Part shown: positions 23,801-35,800 of the stretch, one piece after another | Layout of the letters: every line of letters begins with the position of its first letter | How positions within the stretch are numbered: the first letter of the stretch is position 1 | Notes under the pieces: generated by a model | Told to the model about the DNA's origin: nothing | Databases searched by the model: none | Seen by the model: the letters and a program-made list of their open reading frames with translations, nothing else | Translations under genes and position numbers: made by a program | Source: Aradus depressus | Taxonomy: Eukaryota; Arthropoda; Insecta; Hemiptera; Aradidae | Reading direction: 5' to 3' | NCBI GenBank assembly: GCA_963662175.1 | Contig: OY759225.1 | Span: 17,285,601 to 17,349,600, forward strand | DNA length: 64,000 nt

Positions 23801-26800
23801 GTCACTGCTTTTAATATTGGAATACCGATATTCAACAAGGACCAATTTAATTATCAGATCCAACGCAGGGTTAACCAGCTAGTAAAAATTATGACTATAC
23901 CTTCTGTCTTCATCATCTTTTTTGATGCTGCCAGTACATGGACTCTACGACCTTTGGACTTGGCTTTCTTTCCTGTTGCATTAAAAAAAAAAAAACAATA
24001 CATTAATAATTTTAACATATTGTAAAAGTATCATTATGGAGAAGGCGATGTTTAAAACATTGAAAACAAACTAATGAGAAAATAAAAAATGAAGAAAAAA
24101 CAAATGAAGAATAATAATGTAAAAAATAATAACAATGAGTTATATCTAAATTATAAAAAAAATCAGAGGTCCCAGAGAAAATCAAAATAAGAATATCGAA
24201 TAAGGAGCCCCCCACAAGACGTCTCAAATATTATCAGGTCATGGTGATTAGGCGATTTTGCGGAAAATTAATAAGTGACATCCTTATAAGTTTTTGAATT
24301 TGAATATAAAATTTCATGTCGATACATCCTCATTTCATCGGCAGTTATTAGGTGTTTCATGTTGAGTCCCCCTCCTATTGCTTCTCATTTTCTTCATTCA
24401 TTTTTGGAATCAGGGTGTCAGAAAAACATGAAATTCCGGTGAAAATTCAATTTCAACTTCAAAACTCAAACTTGACACCGATTACATAACTTTCCCTATA
24501 CATCGTATTAGCGAGGGAAGTAATACTGTATCAATTAATTTATTACCTGTTTTGGAAGCAGAATCACTCTCTGATCTCATTTTAGAGGACTTGGATCTAG
24601 ATTTAATTCTGAAAGTAAAAAAAAAAAAATTATAGATAAGAAAATAATCAAAATAAATCAATGAAATTAATATTTAACATCTCCATGGTTTCATACAATA
24701 ATATAAGCAGTAAAATACCAGTCAATGCGAACAGGGCCTTGATAAGATCTACATCCTCACAATTTTTCACGTATGTATTGGTAGCGTGCTTGCCTACTGA
24801 CCTCAAGATCCCTGGTTTAAAACTCATCCGAGGCTTTCGCTTTTTTATATGAGAGGTGAAAAAAAAACCTTGAGTACGTCGTCCTTCAGACGGAACATTA
24901 AGCGATGGTCCCTGAGCCTGTACGATCAGGGTGACCTCTATTTCTCAAGTTCAAATTTCCCTGACTTTTCCCGGTTTTCCAGGTCATATTTGAGTTGTTT
25001 CCCCTGACTTTACGTTATATAATAAAGATAAAAAAAAAGTTGTTTATGTTTTTATATTGTGTAAATAACGCAATAGATCAAATATTTGCATGAATTTCGA
25101 AATCACAGAAAAACACTATAAATATAAATATATATATTATTTATATTTATAATTTTACGTTTTTCTATTTTTAATCTTGACTTTGTATCTTGTTCTAGTT
25201 TTTGCATTTCGAGCTGCATGAATAATTTTTTTATTTATATTTTTTGAGACACAATCGCATCGTACACTTGCTTTTGCGCAATTAAGAGATTACTCGGGAA
25301 GATTGTAAATTAAAATTTCTTTATTTATTGAAAACCCTCTCTCAGAGAAAGCAATATATATAATATATATATATATCTTATTGACCAAGAAGTAATATTG
25401 CAAAAGTGGATTTTTTGAGATAGGTATAATGAAAGAAAAAAACAAATTCATTTATTGTATATTAATTTTAATGACTTGTAATTAGAAAATAAATTATAAT
25501 TATTTATTATTGCAAATCATATTTCAAAGTCCTCATGCATTTTACTTAAGCGAATTTCTTTCTTTGCTCTTCTAATTCTTCGATTTCATAGCGTTGTCTA
25601 ATATTTTTTGTTTTTTAGTATTGCTTCTTTATTTCATAAATTGTACGTTTTTCTATTTTTAATCTTGACTTTGTATCTTGTTCTAGTTTTTGCATTTCGA
25701 GCCGCATGAATAATTTTTTTATTTATATTTTTTGAGACACAATTGCATCGTACACTTGCTTTTGCGCAATTAAGAGATTACTCGGGAAGATTGTAAATTA
25801 AAATTTCTTTATTTATTGAAAACCCTCTCTCAGAGAAAGCATTACCATGTGACAAAATCAAAACCATTTTTAGAAAAAAAAAGGTTAAAACAAAAATAAT
25901 TAAAATCGGTTCCTAACTCAACAACTTCCGAATAGGTCGAGAATTTAAACGCATTTTGACTGAACTAGCTGGGATTTTCATAACAATATAATCTGAATAT
26001 TATGGATGAAAAAATTCCCTGATTTCAATGAAAATTCCCAGACATTTCCCTATCTAAATTCCCTGACTTTTCCCTGTTTTCCATGAAGTGGCCACCCTGA
26101 CGATGTCAGACACTCGTTAAAGATCCTTACCCTTAGTGAATAAACCTAGGTAGGCCATGTTTACGACTCCTATAGTAGTCATGTCCACCAGAGTGACGAA
26201 AGAGCCTTCTGGTTATAAAACTAATTTCCGGAAAATTTTGGATTATTTTCTATATTTTTCCTACCCTGGTTTAATTATATAATATTCTTAAGATAAGGGT
26301 CTTTAACGGGTACACAGACTCGGGACCATCGCGGTCCCATCCGAAGGACGCTGTGTTCAAGGTTTTTTTCACCTCCCAGATAAGCAGTTTCGAATCCGCG
26401 ATCTCGAATTCAGTAGGCTATCACGCTACCCCTGAGCTATTCGCACCCTCTGCATTTTCATATAAGTTTTAAAATTATATGTAAAATAATATGTTACTTA
26501 CTTGCCAACAGCACCCTCTAGGGCCGACTGTACGATCCGTGCCATTGGGTCGAGAGATGATGTCTTCACCGAAAAAATAACAACAAAAAACTTTTAAAGA
26601 ACCTGTTATATGATAAAATTTAATAATAATATATAGGGCAGCATTATTCTATAATAAAATGTAATAATAATAATATATGTGGCAGCTGTATTATTCTCCA
26701 TTTCATTTCTGAGCTCAAAACATACATATTACAATTAAATTTCGGACCCCTTTTCCCATCATCAGTTTCCAAAATTCAAAAAAGATTAGAAGCATGTGGG

Positions 26801-29800
26801 GGGTATAAGGGGAGTACTTTGAAGGGAACAATAGCCAATAACTTGCAACTTATAAATTTTTAAAAAATCAGTCCTGGAACTTTTTGATCATCCCTCGTAT
26901 TAAAAACCATAGATCCTACAAATGGGGTGAGTGAATAAACTTATGGGTTAGGTTTTATGACTCAGGTCCGGGCTTTAACTACGAGGTCATATCGCTTGCT
27001 ACCAGAGAGCTCTTTCGTCATTCTGGTGGACATGAGCCCGACTCTACTATGGGAGTCCTAAATTTTGCCTACCCTAATTTTTATTCACCTAGGGCAGGGG
27101 TCTTTAACGAGTACCTGACATCGTACAGGCTCGGGGCCATCGCTTAACGTCCCATCCGAAGGACGGCGTGCTTAAGTTTATTTTACCTCCCAGATAAAAT
27201 AAACTAAGTGCCTCGGTCGGGTTTCGAACCCACGATCTTGAGCTCAGAAGACAAGCACGCATACCATTGAGCTACCGGCGCCCTCAATAAGCAGTTAAAG
27301 CACTATTATCCTATAGCTATCGACTTACCGCTCCCTTCATCCGTTCTGCCCTTCGTCTTGACAGTTCTGCCCTTAGGTCAACTCCTTTCTTGCCCCCAGT
27401 CTGTTCCTCAACCTCCTTCAATTGTTCTTCTTTCTCCAACAAAGATACTAATTTCTTTCTTTTCTTCTTCAAAACTCTTTCTTCTACTATTTCTTCATCT
27501 TCTTCTTCTGGTCCTACAACTTCCTTCTCTTCTACTTCTTCTCTGATTGTTTCTTTCAATTGTTCTTGACGTTCCTTCAATCGTTGCAATCTTCTTTCTC
27601 GATGTCTTATCTCTTTTGGCTCCAAGGATGTTGTAATATTCATTAATGGTACCGGTTTCGGTGGTGCTTTGCTCACAGGTTTTTCTTCTACATCAAGTAT
27701 AGGCTCTAAAAATTAAACAAATATATAAATTTTTTAAAAATGTATGATAATATTGAATAACAAATTCTCAAATACAACATTATGCGATCAAACAAGGACT
27801 ATTCATTAAAAATATGCTTAGTGAATGATGAACATACTACAAGACATAATTATGTTCTGTATTTAAAAAGCTTTAATACAGAAAAGCTCATTGTGCCATT
27901 TCCCTAACTGTCAATTTTCCCATTCTGGGAACAAATTAAGATTTTATTTTATTTATTTTTAAATTGAGTGCCTTCCAAAATATCAAATTCTACTGAATTT
28001 AGTTTTTGTCCGGCCGGCCGGCTACATTAGTCAAAAACATTTAACGACAAAACATGTCGAATATTGTTTTAACGTAATTATTGTTGAACTCTCGACCTTT
28101 TTTTTCCCTCTTTTTACTTCCTCGGCTACACAAAGTACAGGGGAAGTTATGTAATCGGTCAAAAATTCTATGTGCAGTTTCCAACGGAATTTCATGTTTC
28201 TCGACCTCCTGATTTAAAAATTATGTGGTATAAGTATTTAGGGGCCCCTATGTAAGTCAACTGTTGAATATTAGCGCAAACGTTCGACTGGTTTTGGAGG
28301 GGGGAGGAACCGAGGCCCTTAGTTTATTTTATCTGGGCCGTCCTTCGAATGGGACGTTAAGCGATGGTCCCGAGCCTGTACCATGTCAGGTACTCGTTAA
28401 AGACCCCTGGCCTCGGTGAATAAAAATTTAGGGTAGGCAAAATTTAGGACTCCCTAAGTAGAGTCGGGCTCATGTCCACCAGAGTGACAAAAGAGCGCTC
28501 TAGTAGTAGGCGATATGACCTCATAGTTAAAGCCCGGGCATGAGTCATAAAACCTAACCTCTTTAATATTTTATTAACACAATATTTTATGGATTTTTAT
28601 CGAACGGAACTTTATGCCTGTTTCTTTGTTGATAATCGATCGTTTTTTTTTGTAGACTGCCTGATGATGAGGGCAACCTCGAAAGCCGGCTAGCAAGAAT
28701 TAATAAAATTTGTGAGGGGTCAGACTATAGTTTATTTTACAACCTGTAAAAGAACTCTATTATGGGACTCTAAATGTTCTTGAAAAATAAAATAAAACTT
28801 GTTTATTTAATATATTGTCTAATTTCACTAACTATATATACATGGGAGTACTTTCGGTATTTCTACCATCCTCAGCCAAAAGCATAAGAGATAAGACCAG
28901 TCTTATCTCTTATGCTTTTGGCTGAGGATGGTAGAAATACCGAAAGTACTCCCATGTATATATAGTTAGTGAAATTAGACAATATATTAAATAAACAAGT
29001 TTTATTTTATTTTTCAAGTCCATTTGTGTATTTCACAATATCTCTGCAATAATGTCTGTTTTCATACTCTAAATGTTGTCTATCTAGGTTTATTTATTCA
29101 CCACGGTAAGGGGTCTTTAACGAGTAAATAACATCGCGCAGGCTCGGGACCAATCGCTTAACGTCCCATCCGAAGGACGGCATGCTCAAGGTTTTTTCAC
29201 CTCTCAGATAAAAACCTAAAGGCCTCGACCAGGTTTCGAACCCGCGATCTTGAGCTCAATAGGCTAGCACGCAACATCTGAGCTACCGGCGCCCTCTGAT
29301 AATAAACTAAAAACCCATATAATAAAATGAAGTAAAAAAGTTATTACCTTCTTTAAGAATTATTCTCTTCCTTTTGTGCTGTTTAATTTCAACTATTTTT
29401 TCTTTCTCATAATTTTCATGCAATTTACGACTTAATTCCTTTTCTTTATTTTCAATTTCCAAATTTTGAGATTCCTCAAACTCTGACTTAAGTCGTATTT
29501 TTTTATTGAGGGGTTCAACCAATGAGATTGTTTCAAATTTCTTTTTCCGAGCTGCTAATTTTGGATCAAGTGAACTTATTTCCCCATTCTGTGTAGTTTT
29601 GGTCTCAGTGGTACTCTTAGTGTTAGTACCATTGTCTTCGGTGGAATTGGACTTTCGCTTGCTATTTTCCCGATGGTTCTGGTAAACTTTGTCTGAAGAA
29701 GAGGATGATGAGACTGGATTTAGTCCTACTATGGAACTGTTGTCTGTTTCTGTTCCTGTATCTCGAACCTGTTTCTGAGACATCTGACTCCCATTTCCAC

Positions 29801-32800
29801 TTCGTCCAGAACTGCTCATACTATTTGTCTTACTGTTTCTATCGTTTTTATTACTGTAATGCTTCGTGGTTAATGTCAACCGATCCCTGAAAAGGAAAAG
29901 AAATATAAGCTTTAGTAGAAATACAAGTCAATAACATAAAACAATGAACATAATAATTCCATTTTATAATATATAACATTTCAATATATTATTATATGAT
30001 ATTGTTTTTAATATATAATAATAATAATGGCTGAAAATATCGATCAATAAATAATATATTTGTTGTCATATTGTCACAACAAATAATATAATGTTTTTAC
30101 CCATTTCAGGAGATACCGAACAGCTTATTTCATTTTTAAATGACAAACTTAATCTACAAATGAATATGAATCGAAGCATTTCAACAACAAATTCGAAAAC
30201 TATCATCGACGCTGTATTCTCGCGGTAGAGACACTACAATCACAGTTGTATATATCTTTTTTTAGGTATCACAAATCTATAATTTCATCTATAAAAGAAA
30301 TTTAAGAACAAAACATTGGAAAGTTTAATTCCTAAATAAATAAAACAAACTTATTTTTGAAATATTGTCTATTCAACCAAAGATATTTACAAAACTAACG
30401 GTTTCGGCCTTACTTTCGGCCCTTGAACTAAGTCAGTTTGTAGCTGTATCATGAAATATTTCAACAAAAACCTTCTTCTTTTTTTGTATTTACATAAACC
30501 AATATCCGAAACCGGTAGTTTTGTAAATATCTTTGGTGGAATAGACAATATTTCAAAAATAAGTTTGTTTTATTTATTTATTAGAAGTTCCACAATATGC
30601 CAGCGTTCCTCAACTTAGAAGTTTAATTCCTCATACTACTTTTCTTACTGTATCTTTATAAAACAAATTTTAATCAAAATCAGTGCACGACAGAGAGTTT
30701 ATAAAATTAAAGCAGATGTTTACACATCAATTCTCGTGAGTAGCGTTACTCACACATTTCCCATTTTTTTAATATGTATTTTGACGCCTAAGGATAACGA
30801 AACTTCAAAGAAGGCCAACATTAAGAAAAAAATTATTTATTTTGATAAAAAAAAATTTAAACTTCAACTAATAATGTTTATGTTAGAGCAAGCCTTCGCT
30901 TCAGAAACGGATTTATTTTCTCATTGTTCAAAAATAATAAAATAACCATGATATACAAGCTGATTTTTAGGTACAATTTGCATTTTATTTGCAGAGTTCC
31001 TCTTCCGATATCCTCCTTTATTATTAATATGAAGCACAAAGAAGCTTTATGTAACTTAATTAAAGCAAAGAAATTGTGGTTTAGCTCACCTGACAGAATT
31101 GATATTCCTGTTGTTGCGTGGCCAGGGGCGGCGGGCTCCCACGGGAGAAGGTCTCTTTATAACCTTCTTCACCTGAGTTAGGGGTGAGCGAGATCTTTTC
31201 CTCCTTTGTCCGCCGGGGGAGCTGGACCGCATCGGACTGGTACCTAGATTAGCCCGTCTCTTCGGCGACTCAACCTGCTTCCGCGGCGACACCGATCGTC
31301 TTCTTGGACTATTTGAACGTTTCTTTGGAGTCAATGATCTTTTCCTTGGCGTGAGTGATCTCTTCTTGGGGGTGAAGGAGCGCCGCCTGGGAGTTATGGA
31401 CCTTCTTCTACGATCCCGGTCCAATGAGGGAGGGGTCCGTCGTCTTGGAGAGATGGACCGTCGTCTGGGAGTGATGGACCTTCGCCGAGGTGATAAATCT
31501 CTCCGCCGAGGAGATAATGACTTTCGTCGAGGGCTTATGGACCGACGACGTGGTGTTAGTGACCTCCGTCGGCCCAATGGCCTAGGGGACCAGCTGGGGG
31601 ATCGTGCGCGGTATGATGAGTAAGGAGATCGTATCCTGTACGTCGGAGAGATAGCGCTATACTTGGGTGACAAGGACCGCCGCCTTGGCGACAAAGAGCC
31701 TCTCCCTCGACTGAACGACCGGAGCCTTTCCCGTCGAGGAGATGGAGAACGCCTCCTAGGTGATAGAGACCGTTTCCTTAAGAAAGTCTGCCGAAGAGGA
31801 GACGGTGTACGTTTCCTGGGGGTTATGGAACGTCTTCTAGGTGAAAGTGACCTCTTCCGAGGCGAAATGGATCGTTTTCTGGGTAAAGGCGATCGTTTCC
31901 TAGGTGACGGAGATCTTTTTCTGGGTGATGGTGATTTCTTAAGAGGCGAAGATTTTCGCTGCGGCGACACTGGCTTGATTGATGTGGCCGGCATGGGAGA
32001 CGGTTTTGGAATGGGGACCTTTTTTTCTTCAGCTTCTTTAACTATCTTTTTCACAAGAGGTGACTTCACCTTAGAGGGCACAACTGCAAAAAAAAAAAAA
32101 ATTGTGTGAGATGGAAGACCAGTTAAAGTTAATGAATACAGACATTCGGTTTCATGCCTATTCATCAGCACATTTTGTAAAAGAGCAATATGTTAAGTGA
32201 TTGACTGGTCACAAGGATGAGGTCATCACCAACTTAACTAACCCCATAACTTAATAGCAAAAATATAAGTCTGAGTAATGTGTCATTAGAAATACAGAAA
32301 TTTAAAATATCTATATTGGTATTACATTTCAGACTGCTCTTATGAACCTAATATTGTTTTACAGGTCTTATAAATATCTACTTTTTACCAATAACACATT
32401 ATTTAGACACATCGAATTCAGAAGTTAATATCGTTCCAACCTTTATGACTGTTTTCTTAGGTCCCTAGAGCTATTTCTTATTCAGTTTGATTATTTATTT
32501 CAAAAATGACTGCATTAGGTTTATTTTCAACCCCCGACGCAAAAGGATGGGTGTTATAAGTTTGAAGTCTATGTCTGTGTCTATCTATGGCATCGTAGCT
32601 CCAAAAGCTGGTATTTGCGAGATGGTTCTTAGCCATGTTTGGTGTAAATCGGGTATGCCGTCTCCAAGATATTCAGGTTTCATCAGAGCCTGTGTAGGGA
32701 TCTCGGCTTCTATTACAGCTGGAGACTTGGAGTTTGAGCTCAAATGTTTATAAAGCCAAGCCCCCCCTTGTTTGTGTCTGTGCGTGTGTGTCTGTGAACA

Positions 32801-35800
32801 CGGTTACTCCCAATAGAATAAATGTATCAATACGCAATTTTATATATAAATCTAGTACTATTTAAGGACAGCATCTAATTATTTTCAGCTAAATCGGCCA
32901 CAAAAAAAGAAGGATTAGAGAGAGCTCAACTCATAAATCCCAATCACTGCCGATATAATGAATTTATCGAGATGAAATTTTATATTTACATTTCAAATCC
33001 CGTAAGGATATCACCTATTTATGTTCCGCGAAATCGGTCGAAGGAAATGGAGAAAAGCAAAGAGGTGCTCGACTTAAATACCCAAAAAAGGCCGATGTAA
33101 TAAATGTATCGCCACAATATTTAGTATGAGGACTCAGAAGCTACTATGTGAGTCAAATAATGAGTTTTAAGTTCGATTGACTTTGAATATATACAAGAAT
33201 TATATTATTTTTTTTAATTTGTATATTGTTTTTATTAACTCAATTATTAATATGGAAGTTAAAAAAAAAAAAAAAAAATGGAGATAGCAATGTAGTTAAA
33301 CATTTTTGTCCGTAATTATTATTATTCATATTATTTTTTATATTTTATGATTAATCTCGGTTGATGAATACAATTTTTAAGCCGTTTTGTTGTACAAAAT
33401 ATGACGTATCTACCATGTTATAGTTTATTGGAAATAAATATAATTATTAATGAAATTAAGAGCATTGCGCAAGCTTTACATAACCTACGTAAAGTTTTAT
33501 GGAAACGTAACGGTTTATTTATTACATGCACAAATCCTACTAGTGAAGACCCATAGGGTGGTTACCATTGCTCTGTTTCCTTGTCTTGAGTAAGAATGGT
33601 TTCACAGGGTCACTCTTGATTTCCTCTTCTATCTGTTCCATAAGCCGTTCCAGACTATCTGAGTCGCTGTCATGTAGGTCAAGGGTATCCTCCTCTGGAG
33701 CGGCTGCCTCAAAGTCCAGAACATCCTCTTCGAGTTCCAAATCAGAGAAGCCCACATCATCAGAGTCTGATCGTTTTTTCACTATTGGAGCTACTGTCTT
33801 CGGCTTCTCTTCTGGATAGCAATAAAAAAAGAAAGAATTAATGATAAAAAAAAATATACATGAACATATCTGTAAAAAAATATATCGTAATATTCTAGAA
33901 TAGTCTTTGCGATAGATAACACGCAAAGACAGACATCGCGATAAAGGTTAAGAATCTTTTGTTACATAGAACAATTATTTTTCATCAATACATGCATCTC
34001 TTTACAAGAAATAACAGTAAAGTGAACCACTTTGTTGATTAGGGCCTTTGTCACCTTGTAGCAACGCGGGGCCTGTCTCATAATGTAAACTGCTAAAAGC
34101 CCTAACCTATTGGTTAGGGCGTTTGGCAGTTTTTGAAAACCCCGAATGTTCAGAACGTAAGCCATAACCCAGTTCTATCATTGATAAAATGAAATATTAC
34201 CTTATATTAAATTTTTTAATTTATTTATATTTAACAAAATATCACAAGAAATATTTTTGAACAAATGTACGGCAAAAATATAGATCATTATTTGGCATTT
34301 GGACTGGGGGAAAGGTCTTTTGGTCTCTCAAATGATTTAAAGTTTTGTGAGAGTATGTGGGTTAGGGCCTTCAAATTGAGGGTTAGGGCCTTTTCCCTGG
34401 ATCATATTTTGCAATGCCAAAGGCCCTCCAATTTCTAATTTCCTATTTTTATAAATTTTGTTGAAAATTATTACAAAATGGAGTTAACAGAAATGTGCGG
34501 GATAGTCAATATAGTGTGGGATAGGGCCAAAACATGAAAATTTCAAAAATTGAGGGATAGGGCCTTTTGCCTGGAACGCATCGATATTACAGATACCCCT
34601 TCCATGATGAGAGTAATTCCCCAAAACGCGGAAGTCATGTGCATTGTTATGATGACTTTGTGATTACCTTATCAGAACTATGTTCTAGCCAACAATTGAA
34701 ATAACTAGTTATTCAGAAAAATTAATTGAATATTGGGTACGTGAGTGATTCCCGAAACGTTTGTAATAACTATTTTTTTAGAAGGCAAAAAAAATGGAAG
34801 AACTGACGCTGTATTGTATAAAAACATCACAGATAATATAAATAGTTAAAATTTGAAAGCTCATCATATAAGTGATAAAATATCAATTTTAAGAGTGATA
34901 TCTTACCGTGTTTTTTGGGTTTCTCTTGAACAGACCGACTGATTTCTTTTCTGTCGATGATAATTGGCTTGCCTCCAGAGTCTTTGGCAGGAATCTTCTT
35001 CTTTGAGACCTCTTTTTTCACTCTGCTCGATGACAATGACGGAGGAGGTGAAGTCTTTGTTAAAATTTCAATTGTTGTATTATTAGATGTTTTACAACTG
35101 GTCTCAACGTGCGAATTGATCTGTTTTGCAGTTTCAACCTTTACAGTAGGTAAAACTGTCGGAACTATTGTAATCAAGTTTGGATTCGTTGAGACTGGGC
35201 GAAAAAACAACCCCTAAAAAAAAAAATTATATATATTTATTTATTTCGAAATTTACAATCGGTAATATGACCATAAGTAAAATTGATGCTACAATAAAAA
35301 AAATAAAATAAATAAAAAAGTATGAGAAAAGTATAAACGATAACAAAATAATGGTTTAAGTACGAAATAAAGTGAAAATAGTGAATTTAAATAATAAAAT
35401 AAATTGAACAAAAGATGAAGCCCTTCAACACGAGACCTCTCGAAACACCCCGTACAAAACTCCCTAAAAGAGTACAGATCAATTGTGAAAATACGTTCTA
35501 AATTATTATCAACAATTTTTAAGTAATTTAATGTATACAAAATTATTCCACATTTTCCAATCGTGATTATATTCTAATTACACGATTATAGTGTGTAAAA
35601 AAATTAATTTGTAACAAACAAATTATTAATGATTTGTAGACAACCATTTTTACATAACTCAAAATTACAGAACGTGATATCATATAATAGTTATGTGAAA
35701 ACCTGAAAAAAATATATATATACTTATATATCACTGTTTACTTATTACTGGCCACATATTATAATTGTCTTTCAATAAGTCCGCCAGTTCATAAAACTAC

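Noticed and set aside
26946..27284. Functional tRNA genes at SINE heads (many positions)
   Set aside because: A and B boxes are present, but the anticodon stem and acceptor pairing are absent and each head runs into the same SINE body.
31351..32109. Two plus-strand open frames of 90 and 148 codons
   Set aside because: They are the antisense of the SPRRRS repeat exon. Their repetitive Gly/Asp/Arg composition follows from the sense codons, and the sense strand has correct splice sites.
33540..33565. Stop codon after GNHPMGLH as the end of a gene at 33.5 kb
   Set aside because: A good donor (AATG/GTAACC) precedes it, and joining to the 32083 acceptor keeps phase and yields a continuous Val codon, so the exon is internal.
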